Positions 21,783-31,573 of a stretch of DNA of 64,000 nt are shown piece by piece (the stretch's first letter is position 1; the number at the start of each line of letters is the position of its first letter). Location: assembly GCA_963804245.1 (NCBI GenBank), contig CAWDPQ010000003.1, forward strand, positions 124,001-188,000, written 5' to 3'. Under the pieces are notes generated by a model that saw only the letters and a program-made list of their open reading frames with translations, had not been told where the DNA came from and did not search any database. The position numbers and the translations under genes were made by a program. The DNA is from CAWDPQ01 sp963804245. GTDB lineage: Bacteria; Acidobacteriota; Vicinamibacteria; Vicinamibacterales; 2-12-FULL-66-21.

Positions 21783-23107
21783 CGCCGGTCGCGGCTCAGC
21801 TTCCGCAGCGACTCGAGTCGCTTGCGAATCTCCGCTTCGAATCCCCGCTCGGTCGGTTGATAAAACCGGCGGTCGCGATGGGCCGGGGGCAGGCAGTCCA
21901 TCTCGGCGACGCCACCGGTTTCGTCGTGTGCGTACTTGTAGCCTTTCCCGTATTCCAGATCCTTCATCAGCTTCGTCGGTGCGTTGCGTAAGTGCAGCGG
22001 CACGGGCTCGGCGACTTCCTGGCCGGCGGCGTCGGCTGCCTCGAGGTAGGCGCGGTACACGGCGTTGCTCTTCGGAGCCACGGCGAGATAGATCGCGGCC
22101 TGAGCGAGCGCGGTATTGCCCTCGGGCATGCCGATGAAATGCACGGCGTCCTTGGCCGCGACGGCGATCGTGAGTGCTTGTGGGTCGGCGTTGCCGATAT
22201 CTTCCGAGGCGAATCGGACCAGCCGTCGCGCCACATACAGCGGATCCTCACCGGCCTCGAGCATCCGCGCCAGCCAGTAGACGGAGGCGTCGGGATCGCT
22301 GTTGCGCATCGATTTGTGCAGCGCCGAGATCAGGTTGTAGTGCTCCTCACCGGTCTTGTCGTAGAGGAGCGCGCGGTGTTGGGCGACGTCAGCGATGAGC
22401 GCGGCATCGAGACGACCGGTGGCGGCGGCCGTTGCCGCCGCGAGCTCGAGCAGGTTGAGAGCGATGCGCGCGTCGCCGTTCGCGTAGCGGGCCATCGCTG
22501 CCATCGCCTCCTGATCCACCTGCAGATCGAGCGCACCGAGTCCGCGAGTACGATCCTCGAGCGCGCGCCTCAGGATGGTCACGATACCGTCGGAGCCGAG
22601 CGGCTTCAGCACGTAGACTTTCGACCGGGAGAGCAGCGCGGAATTCACCTCGAACGACGGGTTCTCCGTCGTGGCGCCGATGAGCACGATGTCGCCGGAT
22701 TCCACGCGAGGGAGGAAGGCATCCTGCTGCGCCTTGTTGAAACGATGAATCTCGTCGACGAACAGGATCGTGCGCCGGCCTCGACGCCGTCGCGTCTCTT
22801 CCGCCTCGGTCATGACGGTCCGGATCTCCTTGATGCCGGACAGGACGGCGCTGAAGGCGATGAAGTGCGCACGAGTGGCGGTGGCGATGAGTCGCGCCAG
22901 GGTCGTTTTGCCGGTACCGGGCGGTCCCCACAGGATGATCGACTGCAGCCTGTCTTCCTGGATGGCTTTTCGCAGCGGGCGGCCCGGCCCGATCAGCGCA
23001 TCCTGGCCCACGAATTCGTCGAGCGTACGTGGCCGCATGCGCTCGGCGAGCGGTGCTGACGGATCGATCGCGGCCGGCGGCGCGCCCGGTTCATCGAAGA
23101 GATCCAC
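21779..23107 (-). CDS. rarA: Replication-associated recombination protein RarA (MgsA), AAA ATPase
   Basis: Clamp-loader-like AAA+ ATPase acting at stalled replication forks. The 442 residues show PLAERMRPRTLDEFVGQ near the N-terminus, Walker A GPPGTGKTTLARL, Walker B LFVDEIHRFNKAQQDAFLP, sensor 1 GATTENPSFEVN and the C-terminal tetramerisation part with YGKGYKYAHD. Length is normal. It overlaps the start of the upstream RNA methyltransferase gene by 17 bases on the same strand, implying a two-gene minus-strand operon. Confidence 0.95.
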   Translation of the reverse strand: MDLFDEPGAPPAAIDPSAPLAERMRPRTLDEFVGQDALIGPGRPLRKAIQEDRLQSIILWGPPGTGKTTLARLIATATRAHFIAFSAVLSGIKEIRTVMTEAEETRRRRGRRTILFVDEIHRFNKAQQDAFLPRVESGDIVLIGATTENPSFEVNSALLSRSKVYVLKPLGSDGIVTILRRALEDRTRGLGALDLQVDQEAMAAMARYANGDARIALNLLELAAATAAATGRLDAALIADVAQHRALLYDKTGEEHYNLISALHKSMRNSDPDASVYWLARMLEAGEDPLYVARRLVRFASEDIGNADPQALTIAVAAKDAVHFIGMPEGNTALAQAAIYLAVAPKSNAVYRAYLEAADAAGQEVAEPVPLHLRNAPTKLMKDLEYGKGYKYAHDETGGVAEMDCLPPAHRDRRFYQPTERGFEAEIRKRLESLRKLSRDRR

Positions 23108-23918
23108 GATCGACTCCTGCGCGCTGGCGCGATGCTTCGTAAGCGATGAGCGCCGCTGCGATGCTGACGTTGAGCGACTCGACCGGGGCGCGCATGGGGA
23201 TGGTCAGCCTGACGTCCGCTTCGTCGAGCAGATCCTGCGGCAGACCGCTGCCCTCACCGCCCAGGAGCACTGCAGAGGGCTGGCGCAGATCCGCGTCGTG
23301 CAGCGCAGTCCCCGCCCGTGGTACGGTCGCGACCAACCGGATGCCGCGTGCTTTCGCCCTGCGCGCGGCGTCGAGGAGCGAGATGCGCGATGCGACGGGT
23401 ATTCGAAACGTGCTGCCCATCGATCCGCGCAACGCCTTCCACCCATACGGATCGGCAGTTCCCTCGCCGGCAACGATTCCCGTCACGCCGCAGGCTTCGC
23501 CGGCGCGAACGATGGCTCCGACGTTGCCCGGATCCTGGACGTCGCGCAGCATGAAGATCAGCTGAGGTTGTTTTTCGAGCGCCGTGTCGAGCGGCGTCTC
23601 GCGCAGCCGGCCGATGGCCACGACGCCTGAGGGTGTACGCACGGGGCTCATCGCTTCGAGCACGGGAGTGGTCACGGTAATCACCTGCGCTCCGCGGCTG
23701 GCCAGCTCGGCCGCGAGCGATGCGATCGAGCTTTCGCGCGCGCCATCGGCGAATGCCGCCACGTCGATCTGAACTCCGGATGCGATTGCTTCGCGCAGCA
23801 GATGTTCGCCATCGAGCAGAAGGTGGAGAAGATCGTCACGCCCGTCGCCGGTTGCGCCTCGAGCGAGCGCGCGGAAGCGCTGCACCAGTGGATTCTGGCG
23901 GCTCGAAATGCGCTCCAT
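23091..23918 (-). CDS. SpoU/TrmH-family RNA 2'-O-methyltransferase
   Basis: SPOUT-fold enzyme that methylates a ribose 2'-OH in rRNA or tRNA using S-adenosylmethionine. About 275 residues from the ATG at 23918 (MERISSRQNPLVQRFRALARG): a substrate-binding N-terminal domain (about 1-95) and the SpoU knot with LRDVQDPGNVGAIVRAGEACG, VLLGGEGSGLP and the C-terminal LNVSIAAALIAYEA. The frame is open further upstream but only through sequence antisense to greA. A TACAAT (-10-like) at 23932-23927 on the minus strand stands just before the start, suggesting a short or absent leader. The target nucleotide cannot be read from the sequence. Confidence 0.92.
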   Translation of the reverse strand: MERISSRQNPLVQRFRALARGATGDGRDDLLHLLLDGEHLLREAIASGVQIDVAAFADGARESSIASLAAELASRGAQVITVTTPVLEAMSPVRTPSGVVAIGRLRETPLDTALEKQPQLIFMLRDVQDPGNVGAIVRAGEACGVTGIVAGEGTADPYGWKALRGSMGSTFRIPVASRISLLDAARRAKARGIRLVATVPRAGTALHDADLRQPSAVLLGGEGSGLPQDLLDEADVRLTIPMRAPVESLNVSIAAALIAYEASRQRAGVDRGSLR

Positions 23919-23948
23919 TTGTGGTGATTGTATGCGCACTCTGTTACC

Positions 23949-24473
23949 ATGCCGGGAAATGAGGAGGCGGAAACGGGAACCCTGACCATTTCCGGAGTCA
24001 CCAGTCTGAAAGCGCAGATACTCAAGAAGTTCGAGGACGAGATTCACCAACTCGAGAAGGAGTTGAAGACCGAGCTGCCGCTGGAAATCAAGCGCGCGCG
24101 CGAGCTCGGGGACCTTCGCGAGAACGCGGAATATCACGCGGCGAAGGAACGGCAGCGCCTCGTCGAGTCTCGCATCAGCTTGTTGAAGAAGCGCGTCAGC
24201 GATATCCACCTCATGAACCTCGACAAGGTGCCGCGCGACAAAGTGGGCTTCGGCTCAACGGTGCACTTGAAGGACGTTCAAGGATCGATGACCGTCTACC
24301 AGCTGGTCATGCCCGAGGATGCCGATGTCGAGCACGGGCTGATCTCGACCGCGTCGCCCATCGGCCGGGCGCTCCTCAACAGAGAAGAAGGCGACGAAGT
24401 CGTCGTCACCACACCGAGCGGCAGCCGGAAGTTCGAGGTCGTCAAGCTGGTGACGATTCACCACGATGCCTAG
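23949..24473 (+). CDS. greA: Transcription elongation factor GreA
   Basis: Binds RNA polymerase and stimulates cleavage of backtracked transcripts. About 174 residues from the ATG at 23949: an N-terminal coiled coil (about 25-95) with the acidic tip block ELGDLRENAEYHAAKERQ, whose Asp and Glu hold the second Mg2+, and the C-terminal FKBP-like domain (about 100-174; ISTASPIGRALLNREEGDEV). The N-terminus is about 15 residues longer than in E. coli GreA. It is divergent from the RNA methyltransferase with only about 30 bases between starts, so the two promoters must overlap. Confidence 0.93.
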   Translation: MPGNEEAETGTLTISGVTSLKAQILKKFEDEIHQLEKELKTELPLEIKRARELGDLRENAEYHAAKERQRLVESRISLLKKRVSDIHLMNLDKVPRDKVGFGSTVHLKDVQGSMTVYQLVMPEDADVEHGLISTASPIGRALLNREEGDEVVVTTPSGSRKFEVVKLVTIHHDA

Positions 24474-24536
24474 CAGCCTGGCTCATCCGGCCGGATACCC
24501 GACCATCTCGACTCGCGCCCTGAGTCCGGCAGCACC

Positions 24537-26010
24537 GTGATCACGCCCGACAGTCCGGACCGCGTTTACTCGACCCGCCTTCGAACGGCGCTCGTGCTCG
24601 CCGGATCCGGAACTGCCGGTGCCTACCATGCGGGCGTGCTCCGCGCGCTGCACGAAGCGGGGATCAAGATCGATCTCGTGGCGGGGCGTGGGATCGGCGC
24701 GATGACGGCGCTCTTCGCGGCCGTCGACGGTGGCTCGCGCTTGTGGGAGGCGAACGGCCTCTGGAAGAGCGGCTCGGCAGCCGGCTTCTACGGCTGGCGC
24801 GGGCCGCTGCGGGCCGCGGGCTGGTCGATGATCGCCGCCATGGCCATCCTGGCCATTCCACTCCTCCTGCTGGCGACCGCGGTTATCGTCGGCAGCATCG
24901 GCCTGTTGCTCACGCTGGTCGGACTCGAAGGTCCCGGCACTGCGCTGAGTGCGGGCTTCGGCCGGTGGATTGCCGTCCTTTTTTCGGCAGACTCGCTTCC
25001 GACCGTCATCCCGCGCCTGGTGCTCTTCGCCGTCATCGTTGCCGCGGTGATGCTCGTCGGCGGCGCTGCTGCTCGGGTCCGCGCGCGGCCACGCCAAACG
25101 GCGTACGCGACAGGGCATGGCGTGGACGCTTCTCGGCGCGCCGCTCTCGGCCGGTTCTCTCTGTGCCCGTGCAGCTGCGGAGTTGTGGAATCTGATTCGC
25201 GGGGCAGCGCCACTGGCGGCGCCGCCGCACCCCGAGCTCGGGCGTCGTTACGTCGAGCTCCTGCTGGAGAATCTGGGTCAACCGGGCTTCCGGGAACTGC
25301 TCATCGCCGTGCACGACATGGACGCACGCCGCGATCTCGTCTTCGCGCTGCTCGGCGACGCACACCGCTCGCGGTTCTTCGGACGGCCCGTCGGTGGCGA
25401 GAACGCGATGCGCCTCACGGAAGCCTTCGATCTCGCGGGCGTCGGTCGCGATCACGCGCTCGATGCACTTGCCGCGGCGCTTGCAGTCCCGATGGCGACG
25501 GAGCCACACCTCATCGCGTTTGCACCCGAAGGGTCCTGGCGTGGGGAGACGCACCGGGCATGCGATCGCCCCGGGGCGGTCGCCCGACTACTCGAAGAGG
25601 TGGCGATTGCCGGCGCGGAGCAGGTGATCGTGCTGTCTGCCTCAGCACCGGCCGCGCGCCCGCACGAGCTGAGCGCCGGACGCGCCGATCTGCGAGGTCG
25701 CGCCGGCGAGCAGCTGGCTGCGTTCGAAACGGCCGGCCTTCGCGACGTCCTCGAACATTTCGGCGGCCGCTTCGCCGGACTGTTCGTCATCCGGCCGGCG
25801 CACAATCCTCTGGGACCCCTCGACTTCGCCGGCGTCTACGACGAGCGCTCCGATCGCAAGCACACCCTCGCCGAGCTGGTCGATCGTGGATACGAGGATG
25901 CGTATCGCCAGTTCATCGAGCCGGTTGTCGGCGCCAGCGGCGATCGCATCGAGGCGAGATCCGCTAGTCCGGTGAGCCATTCAACTCCGAACCCGACGGG
26001 TATCCATTGA
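24537..26010 (+). CDS. Patatin-like membrane protein lacking the catalytic serine (frameshifted)
   Basis: Two frames combine to a protein of about 490 residues. The first part (24537-about 25070) begins with a patatin-like nucleotide-loop region, LVLAGSGTAGAYHAGVLRALHEAG, then DLVAGRGIGAMTALF where patatins have G-x-S-x-G: the nucleophile position reads Gly. Two hydrophobic stretches follow (IAAMAILAIPLLLLATAVIVG; LFAVIVAAVMLVGG). One extra base at about 25065-25071 shifts into the second part (25072-26010), a long soluble domain with LRDVLEHFGGRFAGLF and LAELVDRGYEDAYRQFIEPVVG near the end. Patatins are phospholipases; with the serine missing this would be a non-catalytic relative, unless the local sequence is wrong. 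Function unknown. Confidence 0.6.
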
Positions 26011-26056
26011 AAAGTTGGCGCGCGGCTCGATAGTCCGCGCCAGGTACAACAGTGAA

Positions 26057-27242
26057 ATGCCGAATGTGACCAAGCCGCCCATGAGTCCAGCGACGAAGAC
26101 CATCCACCTCGCCGAGGGTGTGAGCGACAGCGCGGAGCCACTGACCACGCCGATCTACGAGACGACGACATTCGTGTTCGAGTCGGCGGACGAAGTCAGA
26201 AAGTACAACGAAGGGAAGTCGCAGCGATTCCTCTATTCACGGTATGCGAACCCGACGGTAACCGCGGTTGAACGCAAACTGGCGGCGCTCGAGGGGACCG
26301 AGGCGGCACTGCTGCTGTCGAGCGGCCAGGCAGCGACGACGACCGCGCTTCTCGCGCTCGTCGGCGGCGGCGACGAGATCGTGTGCAGCGCGGCGATTTA
26401 CGGCGGCACCCTGCACCTCATCGCCGACCTCTTCCCGAAGTTCGGCATCACGGCCCGGTTCGTCTCCATCGACGAGTTCGCCAACCTGGATCGCATCGTG
26501 ACGAGCAAGACGAAGCTCGTCTGGTTCGAGTCTCCCATCAATCCCACATTGCGGTGCGTGGACATCGCCGCGGTCGCGCGCGTCTGTCGCAGCCGCGGCA
26601 TCACCTCGGTCATCGACAATACGTTTGCCAGCCCGATCAACCAGCAACCGATTTCACTCGGCGTCGATGTCGTGATGCACAGTGCGACGAAATATTTGAA
26701 CGGCCACAGCGACGTGACGGCCGGCGTGCTCGCCGGACCGCAGGCGCTCATCGATCAGATGCTCAGCGCGAGGAAGCTGCTCGGCACGATTCTCGATCCG
26801 TATGCGGCGTACGCCCTCGGTCGCGGGCTGAAAACGCTGGCCTTGCGCGTGGAACGTCAGAATGCGAGCGCGCTGGCCGTCGCGCGGTTCCTCGATGAGG
26901 ACAAGCGGACGGCGGGGGTCTACTATCCCGGCCTCGAGCGGCATCCCGACCACGCGATTGCGCGCCGCCAGATGAGCGGATTCGGCGGCATGGTCTGTGT
27001 GGATCTCGGCGGTGGCTACGAGCGCGCGGCGCGCTTCTTCGATCGGCTGAGCGTCTTCAGACGCGCCGCGAGTCTCGGCGGCGTGGAAAGCCTGTGCAGC
27101 CTTCCGGTCCTGACATCACAGTGGGGTCACACCGACGAGGAACTCGCGCGCGCCGGCGTCACGCACAGCATGGCCAGGCTCTCGGTGGGTCTGGAGGATG
27201 CTGGAGGATTTGATTGCGGATCTGGATCAGGCGTTGGGATAA
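26057..27242 (+). CDS. Cystathionine gamma-synthase/lyase-type PLP enzyme (MetB/MetC family, 3' frameshift)
   Basis: Cys/Met metabolism PLP-dependent enzyme, about 390 residues. Conserved blocks are IYETTTFVFES, YSRYANPTVTAVERKLAALEG, the LSSGQAATTTALLALV cofactor loop, ESPINPTLRCVDI, VIDNTFASP and the PLP lysine in SATKYLNGHSDVTAGV. Such proteins make or break thioether bonds in methionine, cystathionine or homocysteine; the exact reaction is open. The C-terminus is out of frame after SVGLED. Removing one base at about 27211 restores the normal ending EDLIADLDQALG with TAA at 27240-27242. Without that correction translation runs to 27259 with an unrelated tail. The ATG at 26057 is preferred over a TTG at 26015. 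Confidence 0.88.
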
Positions 27243-27252
27243 CGGTCGGACG

Positions 27253-27313
27253 CCCGTAGCGCGCCGCTTCAGCGGCCGTCTGACGCGGGGGGTAAACCGC
27301 CCGCGCTACCGGG
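27253..27313. repeat. Nested palindromes between convergent genes
   Basis: Outer arms CCCGTAGCGCG (27253-27263) and CGCGCTACCGGG (27302-27313) pair with a single bulge. Inside are GCCGC-TTCA-GCGGC (27263-27276) and a second hairpin with a TAAA loop (27285-27304) that competes with the right outer arm. The element lies between the 3' ends of the metB-like gene and the DHH gene and could act as a bidirectional terminator or transcript stabiliser. There is no T run. Confidence 0.6.
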
Positions 27314-27315
27314 TG

Positions 27316-28743
27316 TCACTTCAGCACAGTCTCTTTCTTCCGGTCAGCAGCTGGTTCGTGCAGGAACTGTTCGGCCATTTCTGCGATGCGCGCGGTGATG
27401 GCCGGACCGGTCAGGTCGCCGAACTTCTGACGGAATCGATCCATGGGCACGACGGCTTTGGCCATCGCGCGGTGGCCGCCAGCGCTGCCGACGTCGCCGA
27501 ACCACTTCTTCACGAACTCGCCCGCGTTGCGTGAGTAACCCAGGTTGCGCACGCTCACGATGAGAGACGATGAGACGACGCCGGCGACGATCGTCCATTT
27601 GACATCTTCGAGCTGGAGGAAGAAATCGGCGGTGTAGGGAATGAAATCCTCCCTGAGCGCCTCGCCGACGAAAGCGCTGAAGACCTGATCCCTCAGGATC
27701 CCACCCTGGCTCGCGCGCGTGACGTAGTCGAGCCGCTCGAGCGTGATTTCCGCCCCTTCCATCTTGCGAATCAGCGCGGCATCGGACAACGGATACAGGA
27801 ACGTGAAGGCGTCGAGATCGACGCGGTTCGTGTGCCGGGCGAAGAACAGCGTATCGGACTTGATCGCGTAGAGCATGGCGGTCGCCGTACGCTCGGAGAT
27901 GTTCACATCGACGGCGCGCAGGTGCTCGGTGAGGATTGTGCACGTCGACCCGTAGTCGGCGCGGATGTCCTTGAACACGGCGCTGTAGCCCGGCTGCTCG
28001 GGATGATGATCGATGACCAGATCGGCGCGGTCGAGCATGCCGCCGAAATAGTGCGGCTGCACGTCGACGGTCGCGATACGCTCGAATTCGCGGAACGAGG
28101 CGGACGTGATCCGCTCGACGTGGATGTCGAGCATGTTGGCCATGCGCAGGTTCTCGGGCCGCGTCACGTCCTGCATCGCGCCGATGATGGCCGTGGTCTT
28201 GGTGCGGCGCAGCAGGTTGCGCAGCGCCAGGCCGCTTGCCAGGGCGTCGGGATCGGGATCGTTGTGCAGCAGGATGAGCACGCGATCTGCATCGGCGAAG
28301 TAGCGCTGGTATTGCTGGACGCGCGCCCGGGTCATCGAACGGCTGAGCTCGGTGACCATCGTCGGGCGAATCAGCTCCGAGAGCTCGACATCGGTGATGT
28401 CGGGGAATTCGTTGCGGAGCGCTTCCGCCTCCTTCGGATTACGTGGGCCGGTGTGGAGCACGTAAGTCAGCGTGCCGCCGGCGTCGCGAATGGCTGCCAG
28501 GATCTTCCGGATGCTGCGGCGGCCGCTGTTCTGAACGATGAAGCAGGTGCTGGGCGAGAGGTCGGCTTTGAGGTATGTGTCGATCCGGCGGGGATCGCCG
28601 GAGCCGATGTGGATGCCCGCGTCGTGGAGCCGCCGCGCCAGCGGCCGGCTTTCGACCAGGAAGTCCACCTCGAAGCTCGGCACGAGCACGTCGTCGAGGC
28701 AGCGTATGACGAGTTCGTCCTGGCAGACGGCGAAAACGCGCAC
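27316..28743 (-). CDS. DHH family phosphoesterase with N-terminal TrkA-N-like domain
   Basis: 475 residues. The N-terminal 130 or so residues look like a TrkA-N/RCK Rossmann-type domain (MRVFAVCQDELVIRCLDDVL; VDFLVESRPLARRLHDAGIH), though without a clear G-x-G-x2-G loop. The rest is a DHH/DHHA1 phosphoesterase of the NrnA kind, with HNDPDPDALASGLAL, VIDHHPEQPG, the DTLFF-type SDTLFFAR block and the DHHA1 motif GSAGGHRAMAKA. NrnA-like enzymes degrade short oligoribonucleotides (nanoRNA), pAp, or cyclic di-nucleotide breakdown products, in the cytoplasm with Mn2+. The fusion suggests regulation by a bound ligand; this is inference. It is divergent from the large outer-membrane-type gene. Confidence 0.88.
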   Translation of the reverse strand: MRVFAVCQDELVIRCLDDVLVPSFEVDFLVESRPLARRLHDAGIHIGSGDPRRIDTYLKADLSPSTCFIVQNSGRRSIRKILAAIRDAGGTLTYVLHTGPRNPKEAEALRNEFPDITDVELSELIRPTMVTELSRSMTRARVQQYQRYFADADRVLILLHNDPDPDALASGLALRNLLRRTKTTAIIGAMQDVTRPENLRMANMLDIHVERITSASFREFERIATVDVQPHYFGGMLDRADLVIDHHPEQPGYSAVFKDIRADYGSTCTILTEHLRAVDVNISERTATAMLYAIKSDTLFFARHTNRVDLDAFTFLYPLSDAALIRKMEGAEITLERLDYVTRASQGGILRDQVFSAFVGEALREDFIPYTADFFLQLEDVKWTIVAGVVSSSLIVSVRNLGYSRNAGEFVKKWFGDVGSAGGHRAMAKAVVPMDRFRQKFGDLTGPAITARIAEMAEQFLHEPAADRKKETVLK

Positions 28744-28867
28744 GCCTAGCCAGCCCCTTGGATCAGACCAGCAGGCTCTCTGCGTCCTGCCTTCCGACTC
28801 CCTGCAAACGTTTCCATGCCCAAACGATGATTATACGCCCCTGCGGAGCCGGTCGTTTCGCCGTGCT

Positions 28868-31534
28868 TTGCTGATCCTCATGCTGACGGCGAGCGCCGTG
28901 GCCGGCCAGGGACGAACGGCGCCGTGCGCCGAATGCGTGACGCTGGTCATCGAGCCGCGCGAGGCGCACGGCTTCAGCGGACCACTGAACGGCGCCCGCA
29001 TCGCCGTGAAGATCCGCGCAGGGGAGGAACAGACCGCCATCGCCACGCTGTCAGACATTCGTGATACCGGCGGTACGCCAGGCCTCGTCGTGACCGGCCT
29101 GCCGTCGCAGCCTCTGCCCGGCGAACCCATTCGGCTGGCGCAGGACATCTTTCTGGACATTACTTCGCTCGAAACCGAAACCACGTTACCAATAGACGAA
29201 ACGGCGTTTCGTCTGAAGTCCCGATTTGCGGAGCTGCGCGGACAGTCTCCGGAGATGACCCTTGGTCTCGTCGCCACCGCCTCTCAGCGACAGCAGCTGC
29301 TCGAGCGCGACATCGCCCCCTATGTGGATGTCATCGTCGAGCCCGCGCAGGACGGTTCGCGGCAGCCGGATTGGCCAACGGCGGGCTCACTCTATGCCGC
29401 GATCGCGGCCGCTGATGCTGCGCCGCCCACGTCTTCTCGATCGCGGCGGCTGCTTTGGAGCGCGCCCCAGGACCGGGTCGAGGCCGACTCGCTGGTGCGT
29501 GATCTGTCCAGAAGCATGCGGCTGCTCGTAGCCGATCTAATCCCCGGCGGGGCCACAGAGGTCTGGTGCGGGGGAACGCCCATGACGACGTATCTGAACC
29601 CCAGAACTCTTGACGTCATCGCGTTCGCGTCGGGGTGCAGCGAGGCGACGATTGAGGTCAAGAGGGAGGCGCACCGCGCAGAGCCAGTCACTCTCTCGCA
29701 CGGCGTCGTCGTCGTGCGCGTTCCCGCCGCGGCGGGTCAGTTTGCCGACGACGTGAATGTCGTCGGGGCGCGGGAGCTGACGGTCGAGGAGATCGTCGCA
29801 CGGCACCAGGCGGCGGCGGCCCGGCAGCGGTCGCTCGTGAAGACGTTGATCTCGTCGGGTGCAATGACGCTGACGTTTGAAGCGCCGGGGTTTGCGGCGC
29901 CGGTCGCGATCAGCAGCGAGACCGTGATCTTTCAGCGCGAGGGATCCACCGAGATCGCACAGCGGTCGATACGCGTCAACGGCATCGAGTTCAAGGGCGG
30001 ACACGTGCCGCGGCTGCCGATCATCGAGCCCGAGCGTGTCGCGTCGCCACCACTCGCCATAACGCTATCGGATCTCTACCGCTATTCACTCGCCGGACGC
30101 GAACCGTGCGGCAGCGCGACCTGCTACATCGTCAAATTCGAGCCAGTCGACGGCAAGCGCGCGCTGTTTCGAGGCCGCGCCTGGATAGCTGCCGGTGATT
30201 TCGCCATGGTTCGCGTGGCCGCGACACAGACGGGACTGCGCGGGCCGATCGTATCGTCCGAGCAGATCGACGAGTTCGCTCGTCAGCGAGAAGGCATCTG
30301 GCTCCTCGCGCGGTCGGAGGTGCGGCAGATTTACGAAGGCGCTGCCCACCGCACGCCAATCCATCGCGTGCTCGCCGTGACGGCTCACGAGGTGAACCCA
30401 CTGGACTTCGACGCGCGGCGACGGTCGGCGTACGACTCCGCGGCGGTGATGTTGCGCGACACGGCTGACGGCTTCCGCTATCTGCAACGCAGTCCTGACA
30501 CGGTCGCGCGCGCCGCCGAGCCGGTGCTAACCGGGCCGTCCAATCGCGTGCGAACGCTCGTGACGGGCCTGATCGTGGATCCGAACATCAGCAGGCCGCT
30601 GCCGTTTGCCGGCCTGAGCTATGTGGATTTCGATCTGTTCGGGACCGGCACGCAACTCAATGCGTTCTTCGGCGGAACGTACGGTCAGCTGGCCTTTCTC
30701 GTTCCGTCAATCGGGGACACGCGATGGCAGCTTGCCGGGCGCGCATTCGGCATCGCGACGTCGTTCAACGATCGCGCCTTCGACCAGGGACGCGAAATCT
30801 ACGAGCACAACATCACGCAACGTCCCGGGCAGGCGTCGATCTGGACGTTACGGCCGCTGACCACGCGCCTGACCGTGCGCGCGGGGTATGAGATGGACTA
30901 TACGCAATTCGGTGCGAGCGACCTGACGGCCACGAATTTCACCGTGCCGGCCGATCAGGTGGCGCATTCCATCCGCCTGGCGATCGAAGGTCAGCGCGCC
31001 GGATGGAACGGTTCCGTATGGTGGGCCGGGTCCAGGAGATCGGGCTGGAAGGCGTGGGGGACTGGCTCCGCGGATTTTCACCCACGCCAGATGGACTATC
31101 AGCGATTCGGCGTCACCCTGACCCGCCCCTTCGTTCTCACGCCGGCACTCCTCGCGCGGGTCGAAGGTGCCTGGATGGACGGCCATGATCTCGACAGGTT
31201 CAGCCGTTATGCGTTCGGAACGTTCGATAACCGGCTGCGCGGCTACCCTTCCGCACTCATCCGTTACGACCGGGGCGGGGCGGTGCGGGGCGCTCTGGCC
31301 TGGGCGGCCGGCCGTCGATTAAGGGTTGACGGCTTTGCCGACACCGCGTACGTTCACGATCCAGGGTTTGGTTCCGATCTTCGAAGCTATTCCGGGGTGG
31401 GTGCGGCGATCGAGGCTCCCGCGCCGTTCGGCATGCTCGCCGGCGTCGAGTGGGGCTACGGTTTTCAAGGGGTGAACGCGAGCGGCCGTCGCGGGACGCA
31501 GGTTCTTCGAATTACGGCGTTCAAGCTCTTCTAA
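28868..31534 (+). CDS. Large exported protein with predicted C-terminal beta-barrel
   Basis: No family recognised with certainty. The N-terminus is a signal-peptide-like hydrophobic stretch (ALLILMLTASAVAGQGR). Then comes a domain of about 270 residues with two CAEC-type cysteines, a middle domain starting LTVEEIVARHQAAAARQ that resembles LolA-like lipoprotein-sorting folds, with a Cys pair in REPCGSATCYIV, and from about residue 580 alternating beta-strand sequence rich in Tyr/Trp/Phe ending in ITAFKLF. A C-terminal Phe is typical of outer-membrane barrels. The start is unclear: the TTG at 28868 is formal, and an ATG at 28827 would give a better signal peptide if one base were missing between it and 28845. 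It is divergent from the DHH gene and followed by a VWFA protein 39 bases on. Confidence 0.6.
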   Translation: MLILMLTASAVAGQGRTAPCAECVTLVIEPREAHGFSGPLNGARIAVKIRAGEEQTAIATLSDIRDTGGTPGLVVTGLPSQPLPGEPIRLAQDIFLDITSLETETTLPIDETAFRLKSRFAELRGQSPEMTLGLVATASQRQQLLERDIAPYVDVIVEPAQDGSRQPDWPTAGSLYAAIAAADAAPPTSSRSRRLLWSAPQDRVEADSLVRDLSRSMRLLVADLIPGGATEVWCGGTPMTTYLNPRTLDVIAFASGCSEATIEVKREAHRAEPVTLSHGVVVVRVPAAAGQFADDVNVVGARELTVEEIVARHQAAAARQRSLVKTLISSGAMTLTFEAPGFAAPVAISSETVIFQREGSTEIAQRSIRVNGIEFKGGHVPRLPIIEPERVASPPLAITLSDLYRYSLAGREPCGSATCYIVKFEPVDGKRALFRGRAWIAAGDFAMVRVAATQTGLRGPIVSSEQIDEFARQREGIWLLARSEVRQIYEGAAHRTPIHRVLAVTAHEVNPLDFDARRRSAYDSAAVMLRDTADGFRYLQRSPDTVARAAEPVLTGPSNRVRTLVTGLIVDPNISRPLPFAGLSYVDFDLFGTGTQLNAFFGGTYGQLAFLVPSIGDTRWQLAGRAFGIATSFNDRAFDQGREIYEHNITQRPGQASIWTLRPLTTRLTVRAGYEMDYTQFGASDLTATNFTVPADQVAHSIRLAIEGQRAGWNGSVWWAGSRRSGWKAWGTGSADFHPRQMDYQRFGVTLTRPFVLTPALLARVEGAWMDGHDLDRFSRYAFGTFDNRLRGYPSALIRYDRGGAVRGALAWAAGRRLRVDGFADTAYVHDPGFGSDLRSYSGVGAAIEAPAPFGMLAGVEWGYGFQGVNASGRRGTQVLRITAFKLF

Positions 31535-31573
31535 CGCTCAGCGCCGGCCGGTCCATTTTCCTTGGGGGGCGTC

